Assembly (NCBI GenBank): GCA_000708835.1
Contig: DF237313.1
Coordinates: forward strand, 28,934-92,933
Length of the DNA stretch: 64,000 nucleotides
Reading direction: 5' to 3'
Source: Klebsormidium nitens
Taxonomy: Eukaryota > Streptophyta > Klebsormidiophyceae > Klebsormidiales > Klebsormidiaceae
Numbering within the stretch: position 1 is the stretch's first letter; every line of letters begins with the position of its first letter. Of this stretch, positions 1-12,200 are shown piece after piece. The notes under the pieces are model-generated. The model searched no databases and had not been told where the DNA came from. It saw nothing but the letters and a program-made list of their open reading frames with translations. A program made the translations under genes and the position numbers.

Positions 1-127
1 CTTTCCGAATGGCGCTGCCTTTCCATTCCCGAGCACTATTCTTGCTGTCACCCATACTGTTGCAACCGCCCACTTTCATGAAGCTTCAATTTTGCAGAAG
101 TTAGCTTAGTAAAGTAAGCTGACCAGC

Positions 128-245
128 CCGAAACGGGTGGGGTTAGTTTGGGGGTTTAGGGTGGGTACGGGTGTGGAGCAGGTGATTTTGTCGGTTAGAT
201 TTCTGTGTTAATGTCAGAGCTTACTTCTGCTAGAGCGTACTTTTG
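128..245 (+). repeat. Dispersed repeat with G-quadruplex-like core, copy 1
   Basis: The intron before the first visible exon (1-281) holds a G-rich core at 135-171 with runs of 3, 4, 5, 3, 3 and 3 G separated by 1-7 nt, including TTTAGGG-like pieces. A similar block starts near 34376 inside a PRT6 intron; both are preceded by a TTAGCTTAG/AAGCTAAG-type stretch and followed by GGAGCAG and AGAGCTTA/GGAGCTTAG. The rest of 1-281 shows nothing else recognisable. Confidence 0.5.
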
Positions 246-281
246 CTAAACTGAAGAGACATCTCTTTTCGCCCGCCCCAG

Positions 282-3200
282 CTGGACCAGTGCCGGCGCG
301 AGGCCGCCCAGAAGCACCTGGATCTTAACGCGGCGCTCGAGAACAACGGCGCGCTCGGCGCGCGCAACGAGGAACTAGAGCGGGAGCTCGCGCAGCTGCG
401 CGCGGACGCGCTCCTGAAGCCGCTCGAAGCCGCGGAGGGCGACGTGGCGCGGCGCGAGGGGGCGGGGCTCAGTGTGAAGGAGCTCGAGGAGGAGCTGCAG
501 GAGGTGCGTGGGATGATGACACGTGGCGACATGGGCGAGCTATGTGAAATGGTTTTGAGAACTTTGGCTTGACGAAAAGCGGGTGTTAGGCGGAAAAATA
601 GGCTGAAGATTTTGTGCCGAAGAAACGGGGATAGGCGAATGCTTCTGCCGATTCGTTTGACGTTGTTACGCTTCTGAACCTACGGGGAATTGTGAGGTGG
701 ATCCTCGCACTTTTTGAAGGGACGGTAAAAGGCAGTAAATTCTGTTCTTCTTTGCTGCAGGCGAACAAGCGGATTGAAGAGGAGACGACTCAGCGGCGCG
801 CCGTTGAGAAGGACCTCTTCAACGCCCTCAACGACGTCTTCGACCTGCAAACGCAGCTCGAGGTGAGTCTTCCGAGAATGGCAGAATGTGACAATCTGGA
901 AGTCCTACCATTTCGCTATATCGCGCTTTCGTTTCGGTTGCAACTTTACTGTTTTCCTGTGCAAGGAAGATCACCCTTTCTACATGCAGCGAATAATTTG
1001 CAAGTTTTATAGAGGGGATCTCGATCCCCCACAGGGAAGAAAGATGGCATTATGCGGTTGTTCTCAAATCATGCAACTTTATGCGGGTGTTCTCAAATCA
1101 TGCAACTTTATGCGGGTGTTCTCAAATCATGCAACCCATGTAGGGACTGAACGAGTCGTGTCATGTTGCAGAAAGAGAAGGAGGCTTCCCAGGACCTGGA
1201 GGTCGTGCGCGCCCACGTGGCAGACTTGGAGGAGGCCGTCAAAGCCGCAGAGGTGGGTAGATTCTCGAGATCGAAGGCCATCCTTGACGGGACACGCTGA
1301 TTGACGGACAAAGACCTGCTGTATGAGATCAGCTCACTCAGCACACGCAAGCCTACCTTGTCTTCCGTTGCTCTAGCGAGTGAACTGCACCAATTCAGAC
1401 TGGGTGCCGATTGGGCATGCTCCGCGAATATGCAATTTGACGTCCTGCGAAGACGCGTTTGGGAGCGGCCTCAAAATGCTGACGTGTGCCTGACGTGCAG
1501 GCGGCCGCGACGGAGGCGCGTGCGGAGTGCGAGGCGCTGCAGCAAAAGATGGCCATCGCAGAAGAGGCCCACGTGGATGCCCTGCGGGAACTGGCGGAGG
1601 CGGCGGACTGCCAAGAGCAAGGCTGGAGGAGCAAGGTGCGTCATTGGTAGCCTGATCTAGTGCGGACGCATTTCGACCGAAAGCGGCTCTTGCAGTCCTA
1701 CGGCATTCATCGCGAGAGTTTTGGGACGGGCTCAGACGAAGCTGTACATTGTGTGCCTTGAAGTGGGCATCGAACTGAAAGGACGGCAATACGCACTTTG
1801 TAACCCTGAAAGTTTACCTCCTCAATGGACGAACGATTTGAGGCGGTACGATGAAGGAGGCGCAAATTATATAGGCATGGTCACCGCACACTCTGATATC
1901 GCGTCGCTTCTGATTGTAGGGGTACTGTTTCCTGTGCTGCCAAGCAACCAACAGTAGACAGACAGAGACAGCCGCTCTGAGTTTCTGAAAGAAGTCGTCG
2001 TATATTCGAACGTCTCTCCTCCTTGTATCAGTCCGTAACAACAACTGTAAAGCTTCCCGCTCTCTTGCTTAAGATGCTTATCACCTCCGAAGCTTACAAC
2101 CTTCGGCACGCCCACCTTCCACCATTTCAAGCCCTTCTCCGACTTTTTCACGTTCGCAAACTTCGCTTGTCTTGTTTGACAGGAAGCGGACTGGGTAGGC
2201 GACATGAAGAGCCTGAGCGGCCGCCTTCTGGACGCCCAAACTGCCCGGGAGACCGCAGAAGAGCAGCTTGAGGGGCTCACGCGGGACCTGGAGACGGCGG
2301 TCACGGCGGCAGAGGAGCATCAGAGCAACGCCGAGAAACTAGAGGTGAGAGGAGGTTACGCCGTGAGGCCCGCGTACTTTTCATGCTGTGCGGAGCTTTG
2401 CGTGGCGACATCTGCGTTCTTCACTCTTTGGTTTCATATTGCCTTCATTATAGAATACAGTGGAGACTGTTCCGGCGCACGCCATCCGTTGCTTTCATCA
2501 GTAGACTCAGGGATATCAAGCGACAAACACCGGGTACTTATTTCTCAAACGTAGCAAGCTCTTCACCTATCCTACTCATCTCGCATCTCGACACCTTGAT
2601 TTTTCCATAAAAGCAAGGGGAACAAAAGAGGCCACAAAGATCTCAACCACCGTCATCGCCCTCTTGACTAGGCCCGCCTCTTGGCTCGGACGTCCGACTT
2701 CCAGCGCCAGCTGTCCGCCCTGGAGGAGCGCCTTTTGGCGCGCGACGAAGAAGTCGAAATTCTACAAGAGGACCTGGAGCGCGAGGAGGGTTTGAGGGCT
2801 TTAGAGGGCGACGCGGCCGTCGACCTGGCGGTGCGGCGCGTGAAGAGCGCGGCCAAGGCGCAGATGCGCCAGCTGGCGCGGCAACTAGAGGCGGCGATGA
2901 AGGAGGCCGCGGAGAGCCAGTGGCTCAAGCAGCAGCTGCAGGAGGGCTTCCAGGACACGTGGCAGAAGCTGCAGGTGGGGTCCTCTGCCGTTTTCGTGTC
3001 GATAATACGTAATCCTAACCCATTGATCAAACTTTTATGAATCAACCATTGGTCTAATGCAGAGGTCGCTTCGAGGTTCACTAGTTTCATGTGAAGTTTG
3101 CTTTCCGCACGTTGAGTGATTGGATTGTCGATGATTTGAGTCTGCATCTCATCCACTAAATGTCTCGGCTCTGCTTCTCGTCTGTCATCGACCACCATTC

Positions 3201-6200
3201 GCTAGGACCAACATCGCGCAATGGGTTCCATCCTAGCTTTCAGAAATCTTGTCATCGTTATTATCTCCTCAAAGATACGTTTTGTGTCGAGACTGTTCAA
3301 TATGATTTCAAACGCAATAGCAGAATCGCGGCAAACGAGTCAACTTTGCTGGCCGAGGACCTACACTGTCTGAAACATTTCAGCATGTTGCTATCAGGAG
3401 CGCGAGGCCGAGATGGACGCCCATCGCTCAGAGGCCGAGACCGCGGCCGCGCTCACGATCCAAACCCTGGCGGCCGATGCCGACGCCGCCTTCGAGGAGG
3501 GCCGCAAGATCCGCCTCGAGATGGACCGCACCCTCAAGCAGCTGCAAACCCTGGCCTGCCACGTGGCAGCCGCCGAGGCCGGCCGCGACGCCTCGGCCGA
3601 GCGCTGCCGCGCGCTCGGGGTGGCGCTCGCTGTGCTCGTGCAGTCGCGCGAGGTAACGTCATCGCGGGGACACGTGGCAGCACGGGACGGCGAGAACGAG
3701 GCGTGGGAGGAAGCTTTAAAAGCGGCGTTGGCGGATCGGGATAAGGCGCTGGGTCTGGTGGAAGAAGCGAGGAGAAAGGAAGCGGCGGCGGTGGCTGTGG
3801 CGAGGAGAGAGGCGGAAGCGCGCGCGCGCGCGCTGGAGGCGGCGAATGCGCACGTGGAGGAGATGAGGGTGGCGCTGGCAGAGGCGGAGGAGATGGCGGA
3901 CGCAGCGGAGGTAAGGTCGAAATTTCTCGACATTCACTGCGGTATGTTATGGAAGTTGAAAGATTGGAATCTATCCGAACAGGCCTTAAGATTCCAGGTG
4001 CCACTTGGGCAATCGACGGCTTTGGCCAAAGCCCTGAAAGCGATTGAGGCTTTTTAGACGAGAGCGCGGTCTATGAACAATCTAGGTATCCGGTCATTCG
4101 TCAACGTCCTGAGATCGACCAGCCGTCCAATCTCTTCCATCTCTTCCTCTTTGGTAAATATCCTAACAACCCCGACACTTCATCATTTTATCAGCTCGCT
4201 AGCCTGCTTCGTATTCCTTACCAAGGTTTGGTTACATGTTATTGACCGTTCTTAAATACTGTGGTCTTTCGGTAAAAGGTTCACTTTGCACTGGTATCGG
4301 CTGTTATTGAAATTCGTCGTCCTCTTGGCGCAGTTGAGCAAGCAGCGCGTGTTAGAAGAGGCCGGCCGCGACATCGAGGAACAGAAGGCGCTGATCGCGG
4401 CCGCGGAGTCGGCTGTGCGGGACGCCCAAGAAGAGAGAGAAGAGGTCGAAGAAGTGCTTTGGGGAAGCCTCGAAGCAGAACGCGCAAAGCTCGCGCACAA
4501 AGAAGCGGAGCTCCAAAGTTTGATGCGCGACACGAACGAGGAAGTCGAGAGCGCGCGGAGCGAGGTCGCCAAGATGCGCGAGAAGCTGGGTTCCGCCCGT
4601 TCCGCGGCAGAACGGGCGGAGGAGGAAAGGGCGGAACTGGCGGCCGCGGTGGAAAAGATGCGCGGCCGCGAGCGCGCGCTGCGGGAGAAGGAGAAAGAGT
4701 TGGCGGAGAAGGAAAGGGGGTTAACGGAGCGGGTTAAGGAGATGGCGGAGGAGTTAAGGGAGAAAGAGGAGGCCCTGTCGGCGGCACAGCGGCAGGTGGA
4801 GGCCCAGAAAAAGGGCGTCTCCGGCCCGAACAGGGCCCCCGTGCTGCGGGAGATCAGTAATGCGACGCCCAACCACCGGTACTGCGACGCCGTCAGCGAG
4901 ACGTCGATGTTTTCGGACGCGGAAAACGTGCCGTGGGGAGGAGAGGAGACCCGGGTTAACGACCAGGAGGGGGACAGTTTGCGGGCGGTGAACGCGGAAT
5001 TAGAGGAGGTTAACCAGGAAATGGAGCAGCGGGTTAGTCAGATGGAGGAGGACTTAACCGCGCTGCGGGCTGAGCTGGCGGCGGCGCACGCGCAGATTGC
5101 GGACGTCCGAACGGAGAAGACATACGCGGCGCAGGATCGCCACATCGCCGCGTCCCTCGTGTCCGAAAAGCGCCACGCGTGGCTGTTCGGCCAGGTGTCC
5201 GAAAGCGCTCAGAAGGGACACGTGTCCGCAAGCGAGTCCGAACTGAGGCGCGAGCTCGAGCAGGCGCGCGCGGAGCTGCGGCGGCTGGAGGCGCTCCGGT
5301 CGCCGGGCGGAACGGACACTCCGCCGGCGGAATTCCGGCTGCACCGCGGGCGCGCTCGGACGTCTCCCGACGGGCATTCCGTGGTGATGACGGATGACGA
5401 GACGCTGTGTCAATTTGAGGGGGAGGGCTTCCCTGGCTTCGACGTGGCGGCTCATGAACAGACCATGGCGGATCAGCTCAGCGAGGTGAGTTTGAACGGT
5501 CCGAAAAGCATAGGATATCGGGATGTCAGCATAGGCTATCGGGGCGTCCGGTCACCTAGTTCAAATCTCTCTTCGTAATGACGCTTTGTAACCTGGTCGG
5601 TTGCATCAAGAGCGTTGATTGGAGCTTTTATTCGTTGACATCACTTTCTGGTTGGTGCACATCGTAACCTGCAGCTTGACATTTCTCGACTTTCGTCCCT
5701 TTCTCGCTCTCAGCTTGATGTTCCGCTTTTGAAACTTTCAACCTGTTTCAATTCCCCGAGTGCTTGGGCGAGAATGGAAGTTTGCGAAAATGCATTTTCA
5801 ATGGTTGAAGCAAAGCTCCTAACGCTCAGTGGCTGACGTAGTGCTGACGTCACCTGCAGGTGACGAAGCAGCTGCTTCAGACCATGGCGGAGCACGCGGC
5901 CCGAGAGGCTGAGGTGCAGGGGACGCTGGACCGGTTGGCGACGGCAGAGAAGGAGAAGCAGGCCGGGGAGCGCATCATGCAGTCGCTCGAGCAGAGGTGC
6001 GGGCCAAATCTCGCCTCACTTTTAGCCGGGGAGGTTGAAGTGTACCGATTAGTGTTCATGCTTGATAATTATGCAGAGGGCTTTGCAAAGCAGGCCGGGG
6101 AGCACATCATGCAATCACTCGAGCAGAGGTGACCGCGAAATCTCTTTCTTCTACTCCTAGCAGAGAGGATTGGAGTGCACCGATCATTATGATTCAGCGC

Positions 6201-9200
6201 TTATGTTTGAGAAGTATGCTGGGAGCTTCACAAACAGGCCGGGGATACAATTCATGCAGTCGCTCGAGCGGAGGTGCGGCTCAAAGTCGTGGGATATGCA
6301 GACGACAAGCTCACGGAGGAAAGCTTTTGGAGGACGGAGGATTCTGCCCTCTGTCGGACCGATGATGCTATGCGTTGCTTTCTCGCGGGCTCACCGACTC
6401 TCCATTTTCCCTCTCTGTTGTGGCTTGGACGTTCTACCGATCCGCATTTACATAGACGTTCCATTGACTCACACTCAAAAAGACGTATATTAGTCCCCTC
6501 TAGTGCCAGGGTGTAGATTTGTTGCTGTTGTCGCCAGATTAAAATCACACAGCAGGAGATGGACAGGAAGAAATGTGTTTTGTGCAGGCGGGACCGCATC
6601 CGATGTTCTGGACCACAACTTTACTCAACAGTTGGTTCTGAACTCTAGTCCCCCTCTCGCTTTCTCAGATGTTTGCCCTCCGAGGCGGGCCAAGACTCGT
6701 GTATCATGTAATATTCAACCGGACACAACGTTCGTCGACTCGCACGTTGCGAAAGCTCGTTGAGCGGTATACCAAAGATTCGTACAAGCGGAGATCCATC
6801 TCTTAGCGGTTTCCCGCACTCTACTCAGGCTGGGCGACGCGACTGAGGAGCTGCAGCGGCTGGTGGACGCCCAGAAGCACAAGGAGGCGGAGGTGCGCGA
6901 GCTGCGCGCGCGCCTGTCCAACCTCGAGTCCGAGCACGACGCCGCGCAGGCCGAGATCCAGTGCCTCGAGGAGCGGCTGCTGGCGGCCACCGAGGGGATC
7001 GCCTGTGAGTGTTCTACGCTTCTGGAGGAACGCCCCGATCGGGAATCGTTCACTGACAGGGCTGACGATCTGAGCTTCATTTTTCCTGAATTCTGCGGCA
7101 CGTCCGGCAGCTGGCCGGACGATGGGGTGGCTCCATGCATTTTGAAAGTTTAGACAAAAACCGTACATTCCTGAACAATGTACTTGGTAGCCGATAAAGT
7201 GAACCCTAACTCTGCAGCGTCCGACGGTCAAGTTCGGCGGATGTACCGACGACAAAAATGGCTCCATGCACCCTCTAGTCTTATATTAAACCCCTAAACA
7301 TGAGACCCATATACTCCCTGAAACCTTGGTAAGCCAACAACTTGACTTTTGAACTTTTCCCGCGTCTGAAGGCAAGTCCGGCGGGTGGCCAAACGAAGGG
7401 ACGGTTTTTTTCGCACCAACGACGAGATGGCTTTTTTCGCACCCTGGGGGAATATAATAAGATCTTCTAAAACATAACCAACAGCTGACAACCGGTTTTC
7501 GAATCTGCAGCGTCCGGCGACAAGTTAGGTGGTTGGCCAGACGACGAGGTCGCCGCGGACGAGGCGAAGCTGGACTGCATGGAGGAGGCGCAGGAGCACC
7601 GCGACCGCGAGATCGCGGCGCTGCGCGCGCGGCTGGAGGCGGCCGAGAAGGAGCACGAGCGGGGGGGGCTGCACCTCGAGGAGTTCCTGGAGGAGAACGT
7701 GGCGCAACCGAAAGCGCAGATGCAACAGGTGAGTTGGGTATCAATTTTGTTTTGAACGATTATTTTCAGCTTTACTAGGAGTCAGGGCAGGAGCAGCGAA
7801 TAAAATCATGGAGGAGAACGTGGCCCCTTTGCGAAGTGCGGTTTCCCCATTTTCCCAATCCACTTGGTAATCTCACACCCTAAGCGAGAAAACCTCGTCC
7901 AAACTTTTCCACCTGCTGCATCTGCGCCCCAAAGATGCAGGCGGATTTGCGTGTTATTGGGCGGAAGCTTTACTCAGCCGTTTGGAAAGGTGTGTTTCTC
8001 CATGTCGCTACATGGCCTTCTTGCTCGTGCTTGAATGAGGGAGAACGACCGATCCTAGGGGATCGAATCCTGTTTGACAACAGGATACGTCGAGAGAAGT
8101 CGGCACAAAGTGCTATGCTTGCCGTCGATTGATTACTGTCTTTCCTTACTCTTATCATCCGAAAGTAGGACCTAATGTCGTCTTCAATCCCCTTTTGCCA
8201 GGTGTCCACCGAGCAGCACGAGAAAGCCCAGGCTGTGGCGGCGCTGCAGGCCCGGTTGAATGCCGCGCAGGAGAGCGAGTCCGCGCTGGAGGGCCGCGTG
8301 AAAGAACTAGAGGCGGCGATCGAGGAGAAGACGCGCGAGGTGGAGCAGGCGGTGCAGGACAAGGGGGGGGTCGCGGCGGAGGAGCTCGTGGCGGTGAGTT
8401 GAACGAGCCTTGGAGGTCTTTGTGACCTTTGCGAAGCTTGTGACACCTTATCGGCACTCGGATTTGTGTTTGTCAGGATTCTCTACCATAGAAGATGGTG
8501 TCTCCAAGCCGCGCGAAGAAAGAAGTCTTCCGCTGGTTCTTGGATGTTGTTTGCGTCCTTTTCCAGTCGCGTTAGCCTGCGTGGAGATAACGGTTTGGTA
8601 AATCAGAACTGCCTGCAGATGAGAAAAGAGAAATGCAGTTTGGAAGGAAAGCGAGGTCGAGATTGGTCAGACATCCAAGACGAGCAGGGTTAGAAGAAAA
8701 ATACAAGTGGAACGAGAAACGAAAGAAGCCACAATACGTTTTTGTAGATGCTGCAAGAGCGCCTCGAGGAGGCGTCCGCCCAGCTGCGCGCGACCGCGGC
8801 CGCGCTGCAGCAGAAAGAGCGCGAGCAGGCCGCGCTCGCGGACCAGCTCGTGGGGGCGGAGCGGCAGCACAAGCGGGACCACGACAGCCTGACACGTGTC
8901 CAAAAAGCGGCGGGCAAGGGGGAAGAGGAGAGGGCGGCTCTCGGAGTGCAGTTGGACGAGGCCAAGCGGAAGAGCGAGAGCGATGAGAGGAGGTTGAAGG
9001 AACTAGAGGGGGAGCTGGAGAAGTTGCAACTAGAGGTGGGGGAGAAGAGGGAGGAGGTGGCGAGGCTGGAAGAGCGGCTCGCCGAGGTGAGGAGAGACGT
9101 GGTTTTCTGTAGTTTCATTTTCGGCAATGGGTCGAAACCGTTGGCCAAGCATCTGTTGCTTGATTTGGAATTGATGAGCCAGTGACTGTGTGGACGTCGC

Positions 9201-12200
9201 TTTCCACGAAAAGAAATTACATGCTTTTCAACCGACGGCGGTCACGTGTTTTCTAACCCGAGACCCATTCAAATTGTGTGGAAAGGTCGTAAGGCAGAGA
9301 CGGAACGGGGATATAAGTTGGGGTTGACCAGCCCGTAAATCAACCTAGTCATGGTTCCGGTCAAGAGGCCGAAGAAGGAGATTCTCCTGATCGATACGTT
9401 AAGAGCCAATCTAGTACATCAAGAGGTTCTCGACGACTTCCAATGATCTGGACACAAGTTGGTTTCTTGCGGGCTCACAAGGCAAAGAAATAGTGTACAT
9501 GTTGTGACGGACGAACTTATCTACGGGTACTCACCTAACAGTCAAGCGTGCAATTCCTAGCAATGTTAACAGCGTCAACCCTTCGACTCTTCTCCTATCA
9601 ACTTCTTTAGTTGCAGCATCTCAATGTAATTATGAGTTTGTACTGCTAAGAAATTTCACTATTGTCGTGTCAACGGGAGGGCAGGTAGGGGTACCGAAGC
9701 ATTGAATTAGCAATTTAACAAGCTTATGTGCGTGTCTCTTCTCCGCAGTTGGAAGAGAGCGCGGCGGCCGCCGAGGAAGCCGCCAGCGAACACGTGGCGT
9801 CTCTGGAGGGCAGTCTTGCCGCGGCCGCCCGGGAGCGGAGCAGCCTGCTCGCGCAGTTGGCGTGTGCGCAGCGTCAGGTGGAGGAGAAGGAACTAGTGGA
9901 GCGGGAAGCGCGGCAAATGGCGGAGAGCACCAAGGAGTATTTGGAGGAGCAGGAAGCAGAGGTGGGCATTGACCAAACCTCTTGATGCTCTTTCTTTTCA
10001 TATCAACCAATCAATAAACGGATCGGTAATTTGCAAATTTCCTTTCGATCCGTTCGGGATGGACGTACACGCGTACACGTGTTGCTTGGTGGATTGGCTC
10101 AAGATTGATATTCGCTCCTGCTGAGTGAGAGACCGATTGCAATCAACATGCTTCACAGCTTTATCGTTCTTGGGAGAATGTTTTTTTCAACCTAACAACC
10201 CCTGGCGTTGAGCCATGTCTACATAACCTTTCAAAGCACGACTCGGAGAAATTTTCGCTGCCACAGACTTTCTTTTGCTGCCTCGTTGAGCTCTCTTGCA
10301 AGGGGGCAAAATGCCAAGCGGAGGATCTCTGTTACAGATGGACAGAAATTCTGAAATCCATTGAATGCGGGTTTTGATGCTATCCCCTCTTGCAGACGGA
10401 GGAGCTGAAAGCGAAGCTCGCCGAGACGGAGCGTCACGCCGCGAGCCTCCAGTCCCAGATCGCCCACGCGCTCGAGCAGGCCGAGCAGCAGAAAAGCGCG
10501 CGCGCCGAAGCGGAGCGCGCGCTCGCGCGCGCCCGCGCGCAGCTGGCGAGCGTGCGCGAGGTCGCGGAGGGGAAAGGCAGCGAGATCGCGACCGTTCTGC
10601 GCGAGCTGGGCGAGGTGCGCGCGAAGCTGAGCAAGCTGGAGAGCGCGCACGACGGGAAGGAGCGCGAGCTCGCGCGCGCGCGCGAGGCGGGCGAGCGGCT
10701 GAAGGCGGCGCTGGAGGCGAAGGAGAGGGAGCTGGCGGGGATGCGCGCGCGCGCGGTGGGCGCGGCGAGGGAGGCGGAGCACCAGCAGATCGTGCAGGGT
10801 TTGGGCGCGAGCATCAAACGACTGCAGGGGCAGGTCAGGGACGACACTGTGAGCCGGTCTGGGCGGGGGCGAAAGTTCTGGAGGCTTTCCGAATATGTTG
10901 TTGAGTGGATGTCCTCTGTGAAAATCAAGAGAAGGGGTCTTGCAACGAGTTCAACGTTGCTCGCTATCCCTCACCGCAGCACAAGAGCTTGCACAGTTCA
11001 GGTTGATTTGAGAATTTGACATTCCTCTTAGTTAAGCAAGTGAGGTTCTGGATCGTTCAATACTGCCGTGCTTAAGGTACTCACTAGCAAAATGCATGGT
11101 GTCGTCTTATTAAGGACTGTCTGTCTTCATTATTTGAAATCTTATGTCCCTTTGATATTTTAGGTCGCCGAGATTGCTTCCCCGACTCGCCGCACACCCG
11201 CTCCCGCCGCCACACCCGGCGCACTCTCCCACCGTCGTTCCGCTGCACCCGCAGCCGAATCCGGCTCGCCAAACGGAAGTCCGTCCAGGGAGGCCGACGG
11301 AATCGCCTCCAAGTTGAACGGCTCACCCGCGATCAAGGGCGCTGTCCGGAGTCTGGAGGAGCAGTTGCGGATCCAACGGAACAGGGTGGCGGAACTGGAG
11401 CAACTGGCGGACAGCAGAGAAAAGCAGGTCAGCAGTCGAAAACCTGAGTTACGGGCTTGAGGGTTTGTGAGTAGCGCGCCGAGATACAATAAGTCCGCAA
11501 GTAAGGGCAAGTCAGCCCGTTGCCCGTGGAGATACTTCTGTGATAATCTGAAACGAGCACAAGAGTCTCTTTGTATTCAAGCTTTTTAGGAAGCAAGTGA
11601 GATGTTGGGACCAAAAAAAATGGCGGAGCTTCCTTGCGCACCCGTCTGCATGAGGACGTCTTTTTCGGTGCAGCCGAAAAAGGACCCAAATCAAGTCACC
11701 GTTAAGGACCCTTTCCTTTCCGCGAAGAGCCTCCCGTTCGGTCCTGCCTTCATACGTCCAATGTTAAGAATCTTCGAAGCTGAGAGCGGAAGCAGAACTC
11801 CTAGCAAAGGCATATGCCCAAGCTTTCTTCAACCCGTTTGCAGCTGTTCGCTCTGAACGTCCTTTCGGTGGATCTGTTGCAAGTTTGAGCCACTGTTAGG
11901 GACCTCCTCATTTTGATGGATCTAAACCTCCTCTAGACCCTCCCTTCCGTCCTTTCTTCGAAGCGATGCACGAAAGCAGAAGTCCTAGTAGAAGTGTATT
12001 TCTAAGCCCCCTCCTCCGCTTGTTTGCAGCTCTTCGCCCTGAACGCGCGCCTCGCGGCCGCGGAGGGCCGCACGCACGACATGGTGCGCGACATGGTCGG
12101 CCTCAAGATCACGCACGCATCCCAAACCCCGCCGCGGCCCCAAACCTCGCCGAATCCCGTCGTGACGCCCACCGAGGCCGCGTCGCTCTCGTCGTCGCGC

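Noticed and set aside
230-532. Serine-rich open frame antisense to the first exon, and similar S/A-rich antisense frames throughout 1-15 kb
   Set aside because: Shadows produced by GC-rich E/A/L codons on the sense strand.
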